Positions 7,426 to 14,375 of a stretch of 36,869 nucleotides of DNA are shown piece by piece; position 1 is the stretch's first letter; the number at the start of each line of letters is the position of its first letter. The stretch covers positions 1 through 36,869 of the IMG/VR virus record IMGVR_UViG_3300037882_001600; one strand, given 5' to 3'. Source of the DNA: a virus. The position numbers were made by a program, and so were the translations under genes. Under the pieces are notes generated by a model, which worked only from the letters and a program-made list of their open reading frames with translations, did not search any database and had not been told where the DNA came from.

Positions 7426-8304
7426 TTAGTTGTTGGCAGGTTTTGTATTCACACCACCTCTGGAAAGCCACTTCGTGATGATGGGCGCAAAGTTCGGGGA
7501 AAGTCCTGATGCAATCGGCAGATTCCTTGTCTTGACGTCAGCCATTGCAGAGGCGGTATCCCAAGTGTATTTAGTACCTTCGCGTGTTGCCAAAATGACA
7601 TCGGAAAACATGCCTGGGATTTTGGGTGACAAAGCTTTGCCAAGTGTTGAGATCATCAACTTGATGCCGCCAAGTACTTGGTCAGTTTCCCGCTCGACGT
7701 GTGCAATCAGCACAAGGTGGCAAGCGCAATCACTCGTCAGTTTTCTGAGCAAACGCTCAACTTGATCTTGTGCGATGCCCCAATCGGATTGGTTCTTGAC
7801 TGCCTTCCCGCCGATTACAAGACTCATAGCACACTGCGCCAGCCCAGTCATGCCGTCAATCACAAGGCATCTGCCAATCGGCCATTCATCAACCGGCCCA
7901 AAGTTTTCCCCTGTGCGCTGATCTGTGAAACTGTTCAGCGTTGTCAAAAGTTCGATGAACTGATTGTGTTTGCTTTTGTTAGGGTCAACCATCTTGGCAA
8001 GGCTGTCCAGCGACAACGTATTGATCTTGGTGGCGCTGTCCATCAGCTCTGCAAAGCTGGCTTTTGGAGCTTTCAGCTTATGCCAATGAAGGTTGTCGGG
8101 AACAGGCTTGCCTTTATCTTTCCAATAGCCAAGCAAGCTTTCCATGCCGGACTCAAGTGCAAGATAAAAGACCTCAACACCCGCATCAACAAGTGTGCCG
8201 ATGGCAAAGGTTTTGCCTGTGCCTGAAGGCCCCATCAAAAGGACGTTAACACCAGGCAGTGCGCTTTGTTCATCATTTGCAGGAACTGCAATTTCATTCG
8301 TCAT
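7426..8304 (-). CDS. Sak4/AAA_24-type RecA-like ATPase, recombination
   Basis: A 292-aa RecA-fold ATPase. Walker A is GPSGTGKT (25-32) and a Walker B-like segment follows in RCLVIDGMTG. This is the phage nucleotide-binding (AAA_24, Sak4) type, whose members promote single-strand annealing with a phage SSB. The neighbouring SSB-like and Cas4-like nuclease genes fit that role. I start it at the ATG at 8304. The frame is open upstream to 8541, but that part lies inside the previous gene. The start overlaps the previous gene's end by 11 bases, and the ribosome-binding site is weak, suggesting translational coupling. Confidence 0.7.
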   Translation of the reverse strand: MTNEIAVPANDEQSALPGVNVLLMGPSGTGKTFAIGTLVDAGVEVFYLALESGMESLLGYWKDKGKPVPDNLHWHKLKAPKASFAELMDSATKINTLSLDSLAKMVDPNKSKHNQFIELLTTLNSFTDQRTGENFGPVDEWPIGRCLVIDGMTGLAQCAMSLVIGGKAVKNQSDWGIAQDQVERLLRKLTSDCACHLVLIAHVERETDQVLGGIKLMISTLGKALSPKIPGMFSDVILATREGTKYTWDTASAMADVKTRNLPIASGLSPNFAPIITKWLSRGGVNTKPANN

Positions 8305-8683
8305 TCTGTAATCCAATCTTTTCAAAGTGTTTAATGTGAAGCAAAACTTCTCGATGTAAAACTTCATCGGGAAGGCAATCTGTTGTTTCAGAGTCATAGT
8401 TGCGAATGATACTGCCAGGGACTCGAAGCATCGTTTGGCTGCTGTCTGCACACCTTTCGCAAAGCATTCGGAAAGATTGCCATTGACTTTGTTGTCCCGT
8501 CTCTGTGTGCTGGCAGGGAGCTTTTGCAAACACTTCCCCACAACAACCGCAGAAGAAAAGCATACTCAAGGGTTCGGCAGGTACCGGAAAAACCTGAGCT
8601 GTCTTGCTTCGCATGCAACTGCCAAGCAGCTTTGGGCCAAAGAAAAAGAACTGCTGATATTCCAATACGCTGCCTGTGCTCAT
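8294..8683 (-). CDS. Small cysteine-rich (zinc-finger-like) protein, unknown role
   Basis: A 129-aa protein I do not recognise. It carries CGCC followed about 25 residues later by CERC, a spacing that could bind zinc as a treble-clef or ribbon. The N-terminus contains a run of Phe (QQFFFFG). The ATG overlaps the stop of the Cas4-like nuclease gene (ATGA) and the end overlaps the Sak4-like ATPase gene, so it is locked between two recombination genes. A DNA-binding accessory role in that module is inference from position. Confidence 0.6.
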   Translation of the reverse strand: MSTGSVLEYQQFFFFGPKLLGSCMRSKTAQVFPVPAEPLSMLFFCGCCGEVFAKAPCQHTETGQQSQWQSFRMLCERCADSSQTMLRVPGSIIRNYDSETTDCLPDEVLHREVLLHIKHFEKIGLQNDE

Positions 8684-9624
8684 GACTGTCCATGCCCCCA
8701 GCTAGCTTCATACTCTTCCACTGACATTTCCCGACGCGCCAGCGGATCCCAGACCCGTTGAGTGAACTGCATGGGCAGCCAGATTTCCGGTTCATGCGAC
8801 TTACAAATGGTTGTCATGGAGCAGCCACCGTATTCTGCACATGCATGGTCAAGGGCATAGTCAAAGTAGTTATCCTGCCACATGGTTTCCATGCGCTGAA
8901 GGTCTCTGACAGTCTGGTTGACCCATCTCTCAAGTTCGAACTCTGCGCGGTAGGTGATGGCTTGCTGGGTGTCATACTTGGTTTTCAGGATGGACACCCC
9001 ACGGATAATTGTGCCAGCTGTTTTGATTCCAATTTGCTGACAGGCCCAGGCATACCCAGTGAACTGACTGCGCATTTCCCACTGACGCCCCCAGGAGGCA
9101 CCGAGGCTGCTGGTGGTCTTCTCATCGACAATGTAGGTGCCACCAGCAAAGTTGGCAATCATGTCAGCACGGCCTGTGAAAAGTACTGGGTTGCCCGTCA
9201 CCGGATGGTTGAAGGGCAGTGGTTCAGCAAAACTGAACTCAATAGCTTGTCTCCCATTTTGGAAGCGGATTGGCTCCATACCATCTTGGCCAAATGGGTA
9301 CTGCTCGAAGTAGAACTCCAAGGCACCGGCTGTGCGGGTGAGGGACTTGGCAGATTCAGGTGGGCATTCAAAGTCGCCATAGGCGATTAAGCAAGCCTCA
9401 ATTCCGGCTTCCTGCGCTTGGCTCAGACTGACACCTTCCTCAAAGAAAGCCTTTCTGGCAACCTCAACCCCCTTGGCAAACGCACCACCAGCCACAAGAT
9501 GTACAGATTCGTTCTGCGGCTTCCAATGCTGAAGGTAGGTTCGGAACATTTTCTGGGGGCATGAGCGGAAAGCTGCCATCATTGTACTGTCCACAGCATG
9601 TGGAAACATAAGTGTTTGGTTCAT
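8680..9624 (-). CDS. Cas4-like PD-(D/E)XK nuclease with probable Fe-S cluster
   Basis: A 314-aa nuclease of the Cas4/RecB-like fold. The active site is visible as GRADM (D154), then IVDEKTT (D167, E168, K169), then QFTGYAW (187-193). Cys22 at the N-terminus and C262, C268 and C274 at the C-terminus reproduce the one-plus-three cysteine arrangement that holds a 4Fe-4S cluster in Cas4 and AddB proteins. There is no CRISPR array or other Cas gene in the window. The likely role is end resection during phage recombination-dependent replication together with the Sak4-like ATPase. Both ends overlap neighbours by four bases. Confidence 0.8.
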   Translation of the reverse strand: MNQTLMFPHAVDSTMMAAFRSCPQKMFRTYLQHWKPQNESVHLVAGGAFAKGVEVARKAFFEEGVSLSQAQEAGIEACLIAYGDFECPPESAKSLTRTAGALEFYFEQYPFGQDGMEPIRFQNGRQAIEFSFAEPLPFNHPVTGNPVLFTGRADMIANFAGGTYIVDEKTTSSLGASWGRQWEMRSQFTGYAWACQQIGIKTAGTIIRGVSILKTKYDTQQAITYRAEFELERWVNQTVRDLQRMETMWQDNYFDYALDHACAEYGGCSMTTICKSHEPEIWLPMQFTQRVWDPLARREMSVEEYEASWGHGQS

Positions 9625-9995
9625 AGTCCTGCCTCTCTTCTTACTTTAATCATGCGCTCAATCTCATCTGGTTCCAGCTCCCTATCAGTAAGCCGTTCTG
9701 TCAAACGCTTAATCTCTGCATTCTTTTCATCAACCTCTTGACAAGCTTTTAGCCAACGCTGTTCGGCTAGGTCTTTGCACTTTTCAAGAGCAAGGTAACT
9801 GTTTGTTCTTACCTCAAATTCCTCAGCATCAATAAGAGTAAACTCGCAAGTCCGGTCACTCATAACCCATCTCTTCGAATCCCCATAACCTTCTGTTTCA
9901 TACAGTTTGCCTTTGCCTATAAGTGGTAACAGTGCTGCCGCATCCTCTAAACTCACGACTAAGGTGAGTGGCACTGTGATTGCTACTTTCTTCAT
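9621..9995 (-). CDS. Unknown protein with C-terminal coiled coil
   Basis: A 124-aa protein I do not recognise. The first half is beta-like with a hydrophobic start (MKKVAITVPLTLVVSL, not a convincing export signal). The second half is a charged helix rich in E, K and R (about 68-120) that looks like a coiled coil. The stop overlaps the nuclease ATG (ATGA), so it belongs to the recombination operon. The ribosome-binding site AGGAG lies upstream. Confidence 0.6.
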   Translation of the reverse strand: MKKVAITVPLTLVVSLEDAAALLPLIGKGKLYETEGYGDSKRWVMSDRTCEFTLIDAEEFEVRTNSYLALEKCKDLAEQRWLKACQEVDEKNAEIKRLTERLTDRELEPDEIERMIKVRREAGL

Positions 9996-10027
9996 GGTTA
10001 CTGCTCCTTTGTCGGCTTTCGCCGTGG

Positions 10028-10246
10028 TTAAAGATCTTCCAGCTCGCCCAGCAGTCCATCACTGTCGATGTTGGCTTTGGCCTTTGCTGCGGTTTTTCTG
10101 ACACCTGATTTCGCAGATGTTGCTGCTGCCTGTACACGCCCTTCCTGCAATAAGACAATAATCTCACGCATTTCTTCTCTGGTCAGAGAGCCTGCGCTGG
10201 CCTTCTCGCGGTACAGTTGCATTTTTGCGCTAAGTTCTGGGTTCAT
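10028..10246 (-). CDS. Small early protein with Lys/Ala linker and acidic LLxEL tail
   Basis: A 72-aa protein with a helical N-terminus (SLTREEMREIIVLLQEGR, about 20-37), a basic Ala/Lys linker and an acidic end, IDSDGLLGELEDL. Small proteins of this plan occur in many podophage early regions, but I know no function. The tail resembles those of the two 183-aa proteins encoded at 15167 and 17447 (VDTDALLNELA and IDANDLLAELEG), which suggests a common docking motif. The ATG overlaps the stop of the 58-aa gene upstream (ATGA). Confidence 0.65.
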   Translation of the reverse strand: MNPELSAKMQLYREKASAGSLTREEMREIIVLLQEGRVQAAATSAKSGVRKTAAKAKANIDSDGLLGELEDL

Positions 10247-10419
10247 GGTGACTCCAAAAGGTCAAAAAAGTAATCAGGCTCAAGACCAAAGTCTTGGTAT
10301 AGGATTTGCTCTGGATCACCACCAGCGCGGACTTCTGCTTTGGCCTCGTCAATAAGTGCTTGTGCGTCCTCAGCGGTCATGTTGTCGCGCTGCATTAAAA
10401 CTTGTTTTAGTGTTTTCAT
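10243..10419 (-). CDS. 58-aa conserved-type phage protein
   Basis: A short gene that reads MKTLKQVLMQRDNMTAEDAQ at its start and ends in PDYFFDLLESP. It has a GGAAA ribosome-binding site before the ATG and a four-base overlap (ATGA) with the next gene, both of which support translation. The pattern MTAEDAQALIDEAK, then GGDPEQIL, then FGLEPDYFFDLL is one I associate with small phage proteins of unknown function. It is the first gene downstream of the palindromic element at 10441-10478, so it probably starts a transcription unit leading to the recombination genes. Confidence 0.75.
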   Translation of the reverse strand: MKTLKQVLMQRDNMTAEDAQALIDEAKAEVRAGGDPEQILYQDFGLEPDYFFDLLESP

Positions 10420-10440
10420 TAAGTTTCCTTTCGTTGTTTG

Positions 10441-10478
10441 GTTTCATGCACACAATATACATTCATTTTATGTGCATG
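10441..10478 (-). promoter_or_regulatory. Palindromic promoter/operator element, copy 1
   Basis: Arms CATGCACA (10445-10452) and TGTGCATG (10471-10478) are a perfect 8-bp inverted repeat around an AT-rich core. On the minus strand the core reads AAAATGAATGTATATT and is followed by GTGTGCATGAAAC, matching the elements at 17278, 23975 and 35524. It lies 21 bases before the 58-aa gene and points toward it. TATATT may act as a -10. Confidence 0.6.
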
Positions 10479-10522
10479 TAAATAGGCATCACCCAAGTTC
10501 TATGGGAGCAAGTCTAAGTGCT

Positions 10523-11788
10523 TCATCCCAGCACCAAAACCTTTCTTGGCCTTGTACAAGCCACATACAAGCATTGAAATGCTTCATGCCTGACCTGATT
10601 ACAGAGAATATCCCTATAATCAACAAACACCTTGTCATAGGTTGAGCCTTGGCTTCGATGGGCTGTGATTGCATAGCCGTGCTTGACCATGTGAAAAGCT
10701 TCCTTGAATTGCCAGAAGTGCCGCCATTTCTTTTTGTCCATCTTTGCCTCAAAACTCAGTTCATTACATCGGCTGTCATAGGCCAGTTTACTGTCTGGGT
10801 GCAGAGCCGAGAGTCTGACAATCTTGTTGCTGTCCAACACAACTTGCAGTTCCCAGGTTTTGAACTCCGAGTAATCGGGATGAAAGTCTTCCCAGACCTT
10901 CGTCACTAGACCTTCATCGTCTGTTGATGCGATGGGTTCGTCAGACCTGTCTTTGGCCGGGCCTGCTAGGATCAAGCGATCTTCTGGCACCCATTGCGGG
11001 GCACCGTTACCGAAGAGTGCCTGCCGAACAATCCCGTTAAACTCATCGACTGTTTTATTGCGCCAAGCAATGACCTTGGCCACAGGCTTTCCTGACAACA
11101 AACCTGCTTCGGCAGCCGAACGTACCTGCTTTCGCAATTCGGCTGCACTCACAACCCAGACACCTTCTTCCCCATCGTTGTTACTTTCCAACTTAGCATT
11201 TGGTGCAGGATGTTCAAGTGCTTGTCGAAGTCTTATAGCCAATTCAAGTATCTGATTATCATGACGCACAACTTTTGTCAGTTCCCCCACATTCTTGATG
11301 TTCCAGATTTGCGAAACCTTCTCACCGACGGGCGGCAACTGTGCTGGGTCACCTAGAAACACGAACTTGAGTTTGAACTCTTTGCAGGTTTCAATGATGT
11401 GTTTCAGAATGGCACTGTTGAGCATAGAACCCTCGTCGACGAAGACAAGTTGGAACTTTGACAAATCCAAAGGATCTTCGGGAACTTTCAGCTCCTTCAC
11501 CTCCCCGTTGGTCTCCAGAGTCAACCCCAAGAGGCTGTAGATGGTGCGGCATTCTGGCTTGTAATCATCGGTGTGCAGCACGTCACGCAAGACACGAGTG
11601 GCCTTGTTTGTTGGGGCTGTGAAGACGATACGACCTTTGAAGCCTTCGATGAAACGCTTCAGCAAGAAAGTCTTACCTGTTCCGGCAGAACCTTTGATGA
11701 CAAAAAAAGGTTCATTGTTGGTGGTACTGGCGAACTGGTGAAGCTTTTCAATGATGTTCTGTTGCTGTTGGTTGAGTGTGTGGTTCAT
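10523..11788 (-). CDS. Dda/RecD-like SF1B DNA helicase
   Basis: A 421-aa helicase with the full superfamily 1 motif set: Walker A GSAGTGKT (33-40), TAPTNKAT (motif Ia, 57-64), VDEG (117-120), GDPAQLPPV (146-154), ITAHRSQGSTYDKVF (motif V area) and YVACTRPR (motif VI) near the end. Length and motif style are those of the single-polypeptide Dda/RecD2-like 5'-3' helicases of phages, which act in origin opening and fork remodelling. The ATG overlaps the stop of the DUF1937 gene (ATGA). It ends about 45 bases before the palindromic element at 10441-10478. Confidence 0.85.
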   Translation of the reverse strand: MNHTLNQQQQNIIEKLHQFASTTNNEPFFVIKGSAGTGKTFLLKRFIEGFKGRIVFTAPTNKATRVLRDVLHTDDYKPECRTIYSLLGLTLETNGEVKELKVPEDPLDLSKFQLVFVDEGSMLNSAILKHIIETCKEFKLKFVFLGDPAQLPPVGEKVSQIWNIKNVGELTKVVRHDNQILELAIRLRQALEHPAPNAKLESNNDGEEGVWVVSAAELRKQVRSAAEAGLLSGKPVAKVIAWRNKTVDEFNGIVRQALFGNGAPQWVPEDRLILAGPAKDRSDEPIASTDDEGLVTKVWEDFHPDYSEFKTWELQVVLDSNKIVRLSALHPDSKLAYDSRCNELSFEAKMDKKKWRHFWQFKEAFHMVKHGYAITAHRSQGSTYDKVFVDYRDILCNQVRHEAFQCLYVACTRPRKVLVLG

Positions 11789-12354
11789 GAGAAGTCTTCC
11801 ATCATTTCAGTTATGTGTTTGTGTTTGTCCTTAAGCATTTGTTCCTGCATGAGTATGCTGTCTAACGTGCTTGATACGGTAGGCCACTGTTTAGTCTCCA
11901 GCTCATAATGACACCCAAAAAGCCTTTTGCTGGTTTGCTCAGGCCTGTAACTGTACTCATGCGTAAGCTCTTGCAACCAGCGAAGAAGTGTTTCGACTGC
12001 ATATTGTTGAGTGGGCAGTTTGGAGTCTTGGGGTTGGATGGTAACTGGCACCCCCAAGAGCACAGCTGCTTGAAACTCGTGCTTAACCCCTCGACTTCCT
12101 GACCAGTCATCGAGAAGCAGTATCATAAGTTCACTGCAGTCCATAAGAGCTTTTATGCAACGCTCCATCCAGAAACCATGATTGTCACGACCACCCTCTG
12201 GCATATATGGATAAATGGTATGACCTAAGGTAATGGGCGAGAATGGCATTAAGCCAGCAGTTGTCAGTTGGGCGGCATATTCATTAACTTGATGAAAGCG
12301 ACGTGTGCGGACAGCTTCAAGTGGGTGTGTGTAAGGTGCGGCGAGGTAGATCAT
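11785..12354 (-). CDS. DUF1937-like nucleoside-2-deoxyribosyltransferase-fold protein
   Basis: A 189-aa protein. Residues 1-105 match the DUF1937/deoxyribosyltransferase-like pattern: MIYLAAPYTHP at the start, FSPITLGHTIYP, FWMERCIKALMDCSELMILL, then DWSGSRGVKHEFQAA. Related folds cleave or exchange the N-glycosidic bond of nucleosides, so a role in nucleotide salvage or sanitation is plausible, but the catalytic residues are not certain. The last 80 residues are a helical extension without known motifs. It is translationally coupled to the helicase gene. Confidence 0.65.
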   Translation of the reverse strand: MIYLAAPYTHPLEAVRTRRFHQVNEYAAQLTTAGLMPFSPITLGHTIYPYMPEGGRDNHGFWMERCIKALMDCSELMILLLDDWSGSRGVKHEFQAAVLLGVPVTIQPQDSKLPTQQYAVETLLRWLQELTHEYSYRPEQTSKRLFGCHYELETKQWPTVSSTLDSILMQEQMLKDKHKHITEMMEDFS

Positions 12355-12379
12355 TTTATTTTCCTTTCAGTGGCTTTGC

Positions 12380-12799
12380 TTAGAAGCGTTTGCCATTGAC
12401 TTTGTTTCGGTTTTCCGGCTTGTGATCAGCACGAGACCTGTTGTAAAGCATTTTTTCATACAAAGCTTCCGCCAGATTCAATTGCATTGCTCCTGCCAAG
12501 TCGAAGATTCTGATCAGTGCATCGGCCAATTCAACGGTGATGGCTGGGTGATCTGGCAGTTTCTCGTCCATGCTGTTGGTGCGATAGCCTTCAAGCGCTT
12601 CTGAAACCTCACTGTGAATCAAAGCAAGCTTTGTGGCCACCAGCATAGGTGAAATGTTTTCTGCCAGATTTTTACGTGTCTCAAGGTCTGTCCACCAGCC
12701 AGCTTTTGCCGCTGCCAGATGCAGGGTTCCTTGTAACAGGTTAACGGCATATTTGATTGGGTTAATTGCGTTACTTAAATCTTCTGAGGTTGTGTCCAT
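12380..12799 (-). CDS. MazG-like nucleotide pyrophosphohydrolase
   Basis: A 139-aa all-helical protein with the MazG metal-binding pattern: LIHSEVSEALEGYR (E64, E67 and E70) and VELADALIRIFDLAG (E90, D93), then the typical phage ending YNRSRADHKPENRNKVNGKRF. It should hydrolyse (d)NTPs to monophosphates, or act on ppGpp-like alarmones as proposed for phage MazGs. The ATG at 12799 has AAGGA upstream and lies 29 bases inside the preceding gene. No PurZ-like gene is present, so I do not link it to a Z-DNA pathway. Confidence 0.75.
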   Translation of the reverse strand: MDTTSEDLSNAINPIKYAVNLLQGTLHLAAAKAGWWTDLETRKNLAENISPMLVATKLALIHSEVSEALEGYRTNSMDEKLPDHPAITVELADALIRIFDLAGAMQLNLAEALYEKMLYNRSRADHKPENRNKVNGKRF

Positions 12800-13037
12800 G
12801 ATCTTTCCTTGGTTTGAGGTGGGTTAGGTACTTCTGTACATCGCTTGTGTTGCTGATCGTTGGGGCATTGCAGCAATCACTGAGCTGTGGCCCCTCATAG
12901 TTGCTACGGGTTGTGGGCATGTCATGGGTGAGGCATGCGTGACCACACTCAATGCAGATGGTTTCCGCATCATCCGGACAGGCACCGGCACCGCGTTGGT
13001 GTGGAAAACGGTATGCCATGCAATAGCATGTGCTCAT
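12771..13037 (-). CDS. Small cysteine/histidine-rich protein, probable zinc binder
   Basis: An 88-aa protein I do not recognise. Ten or so Cys/His residues occur in the first 60, including CYC, ICIECGHACLTHD and SDCCNAP, consistent with one or two zinc sites. The C-terminal 25 residues are basic (LKPRKDHGHNLRRFK), so nucleic-acid binding is possible. Its ATG overlaps the upstream stop (ATGA), and its 3' end overlaps the MazG-like gene by 29 bases. Confidence 0.6.
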   Translation of the reverse strand: MSTCYCMAYRFPHQRGAGACPDDAETICIECGHACLTHDMPTTRSNYEGPQLSDCCNAPTISNTSDVQKYLTHLKPRKDHGHNLRRFK

Positions 13038-13258
13038 TTTTGACCTTTCAAATGTTCAAGTTCCTTGGTTAGTGTAAATATCTGCGCATGTATCGCATCA
13101 ATGCAAGCTTCTCTGTCATTTTCCTCGACCACAAGAAGTGTTTCGCTTTTGGCCTCAGCAATGCCTTCCTCATAGCCTCTGCGATAGCCTTTTTCATAGC
13201 TTTCGTGCAGTTCTGCCTGCATTTGTTCAGTGAATGGTTTGAAGCTAAGTGTTTTCAT
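13034..13258 (-). CDS. 74-aa protein with GYxxGY repeat
   Basis: An unrecognised small charged protein. It contains YEKGYRRGYEEGIAEA (about 21-36), a short Gly-Tyr repeat also found in the 63-aa product of 13763-13954, and then a helix ending LTKELEHLKGQK that may be a coiled coil. Four-base overlaps (ATGA) occur at both ends. Its function is unknown; the shared motif suggests the two proteins are related or bind the same partner. Confidence 0.65.
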   Translation of the reverse strand: MKTLSFKPFTEQMQAELHESYEKGYRRGYEEGIAEAKSETLLVVEENDREACIDAIHAQIFTLTKELEHLKGQK

Positions 13259-13437
13259 TTGTTGTCTTTCTTTTCAAAGTACTCTCTGATGAGGTGTTCC
13301 ACGAACTCAGCCCAAGCGCCTGTTGGCACCTTACCTTCCAATGGGCTGTAAAGCTCTAACTCGACTCTTGCCACCAGGCTTTCCGGCAGCGACAAGTGTT
13401 TTCTGGTTGGTCGGTCAACCTTCTTGGGTCTGGTCAT
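13255..13437 (-). CDS. 60-aa ribbon-helix-helix-like protein
   Basis: A 60-aa protein with basic N-terminus TRPKKVDRPTRKHLSLPESL, followed by two helical segments with ELYSPLEGKVPTGAWAEFVE between. A strand then two helices is the layout of small RHH DNA-binding proteins, and it may be a regulator. I start it at the ATG at 13437, which has GGAG upstream and overlaps the previous stop. The longer open frame to 13653 is ruled out because two other small genes occupy that stretch in other frames. Confidence 0.6.
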   Translation of the reverse strand: MTRPKKVDRPTRKHLSLPESLVARVELELYSPLEGKVPTGAWAEFVEHLIREYFEKKDNK

Positions 13438-13610
13438 GACAGACTCCAAGGATTGAAAAAGACCATGCCCAGGCAAAAGGCAAGGAAGAATATAAGCACA
13501 GTAAGCTGAAAAATTATCATTGCCAGTTCCCTTTGAAACTTTTTCAGCGGGCTTTCTTTTTGATCTATCATTATGAAGTCCTTTTTGAAGTCCTTTTTGA
13601 AGTCTTTCAT
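13434..13610 (-). CDS. 58-aa single-pass membrane protein
   Basis: A small gene starting at 13610 inside the end of the previous one (ATGA) and ending inside the next (ATGA). The product begins with a repeat (DFKKDFKKDF), is charged to about residue 30, then has one hydrophobic segment, MIIFQLTVLIFFLAFCLGMV (31-50), followed by FFNPWSLS. It is probably an inner-membrane protein with a cytoplasmic N-terminus. An internal ATG at 13520 with its own AGGGA could yield a 28-aa form that is almost only the membrane segment. The role is unknown; such early membrane peptides often target host functions (inference). Confidence 0.55.
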   Translation of the reverse strand: MKDFKKDFKKDFIMIDQKESPLKKFQRELAMIIFQLTVLIFFLAFCLGMVFFNPWSLS

Positions 13611-13747
13611 TTTCCCACCCCTTGTCTAATGACTTTTCCGAGTAGACGTACAAACTTTAGCAGCTGGTCAGTCGAACAAACAACACCAGTTGATGTGATT
13701 GTCATCCCCGCTTGCTTTGCCAGAACAAATACATTCTTTTCTGTCAT
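13607..13747 (-). CDS. 46-aa small protein, unknown
   Basis: The sequence begins MTEKNVFVLAKQAGMTITST and ends in RLLGKVIRQGVGK. A strong ribosome-binding site (AGGAG, 8 bases before the ATG) and the overlap of its stop with the next ATG support translation. It has no membrane segment and no motif I recognise. Confidence 0.55.
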   Translation of the reverse strand: MTEKNVFVLAKQAGMTITSTGVVCSTDQLLKFVRLLGKVIRQGVGK

Positions 13748-13762
13748 GATAAAAACTCCTTT

Positions 13763-13954
13763 TTAATCTTGTCCATCTCGTTTGCCCTGCATCGCGTCTT
13801 CATAGCCTTTCTCGTAACCTTCGCGGAAGCTTGCTACCCTCGCACCGATGTTCTCTCCTTCTAGTGTCCGTGTGGCCTCTTCGTAGCCCGCATCAAAACC
13901 CGCTTCGAAATGCCCAGAGCTAAAAAACTCTTTAATCTTAGTAAGTATACTCAT
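13763..13954 (-). CDS. 63-aa protein with two FxxGYxxGYE-type repeats
   Basis: An unrecognised small protein. Two copies of a Gly-aromatic repeat are visible: FEAGFDAGYEEA (about 16-27) and FREGYEKGYEDA (about 43-54). The motif also occurs once in the product of 13034-13258. Overlap with the preceding gene (13951-13954) shows it belongs to the same operon. Confidence 0.6.
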   Translation of the reverse strand: MSILTKIKEFFSSGHFEAGFDAGYEEATRTLEGENIGARVASFREGYEKGYEDAMQGKRDGQD

Positions 13955-14154
13955 TTTCTCGCCTCTTTCCGCCTGTTGTGATTGATTGAAAATTCATTCA
14001 GGAACTGCCTGACACCGAGTTCTGCGGCTTTTGCAAGCATCAATTCTTGATCTTTGCAGAGTGTGTTTTCTTGACTCTCAATATAACTTCCAAAAGCTGT
14101 CCCGATTGAGAGGCAGGCTAAATAGCTAAGAAATGTCAAGGGGCTTTTGCTCAT
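13951..14154 (-). CDS. 67-aa small protein with N-terminal membrane segment
   Basis: Begins MSKSPL, then one hydrophobic stretch LTFLSYLACLSIGTAFGSYI (6-25), then a charged helical part ending NHNRRKEARK. It may be a membrane anchor with a cytoplasmic or periplasmic helix. I chose the ATG at 14154 because it overlaps the stop of the LuxR-HTH gene (ATGA). An ATG four codons further upstream lies within that gene. Confidence 0.6.
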   Translation of the reverse strand: MSKSPLTFLSYLACLSIGTAFGSYIESQENTLCKDQELMLAKAAELGVRQFLNEFSINHNRRKEARK

Positions 14155-14375
14155 AAGTAACTCCACCCATCCATTCGCTGCATCAGCTCATTCCACCCTG
14201 TGCTTAGGCATATTTTAAGCCTGCCGCCAGCGTTGATTCTGTAGCCGATGTTCCGAATGTGTGTCTTGACCGTCTCGGGTGACACACCAAGCGCCTTGCC
14301 TATTTCCTTGTTCGTCATGCCGTTGCGTAAGCATTTAATGACTTCATTTTGTCTCGGTGTGAGTGTTCTGTTCAT
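14151..14375 (-). CDS. Stand-alone LuxR/GerE-type HTH DNA-binding protein
   Basis: A 74-aa protein that is essentially only a LuxR-family HTH: LTPRQNEVIKCL (5-16), then GMTNKEIGKALGVSPETVKTH (19-39), then IRNIGYRI. There is no receiver or autoinducer domain. Proteins of this fold bind palindromic DNA as dimers, so it is a candidate regulator of the palindromic elements described here, though that link is inference. It starts inside the end of the upstream gene (ATGA overlap), which excludes the much longer frame open to 14687. Confidence 0.8.
   Translation of the reverse strand: MNRTLTPRQNEVIKCLRNGMTNKEIGKALGVSPETVKTHIRNIGYRINAGGRLKICLSTGWNELMQRMDGWSYL

Noticed and set aside
8305-8541. N-terminal extension of the Sak4-like ATPase
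   Set aside because: These codons lie within the zinc-finger-like gene; the ATG at 8304 gives the normal family start shortly before Walker A.
8680-9624. CRISPR adaptation system suggested by the Cas4-like protein
   Set aside because: No repeat-spacer array and no cas1 or cas2 are present; Cas4-like nucleases are ordinary phage recombination proteins.
12380-12799. Z-genome (aminoadenine) pathway suggested by MazG-like protein and unusual polymerase
   Set aside because: No PurZ-like or DatZ-like gene is visible and the MazG form is the common phage type; kept only as a general modification question.
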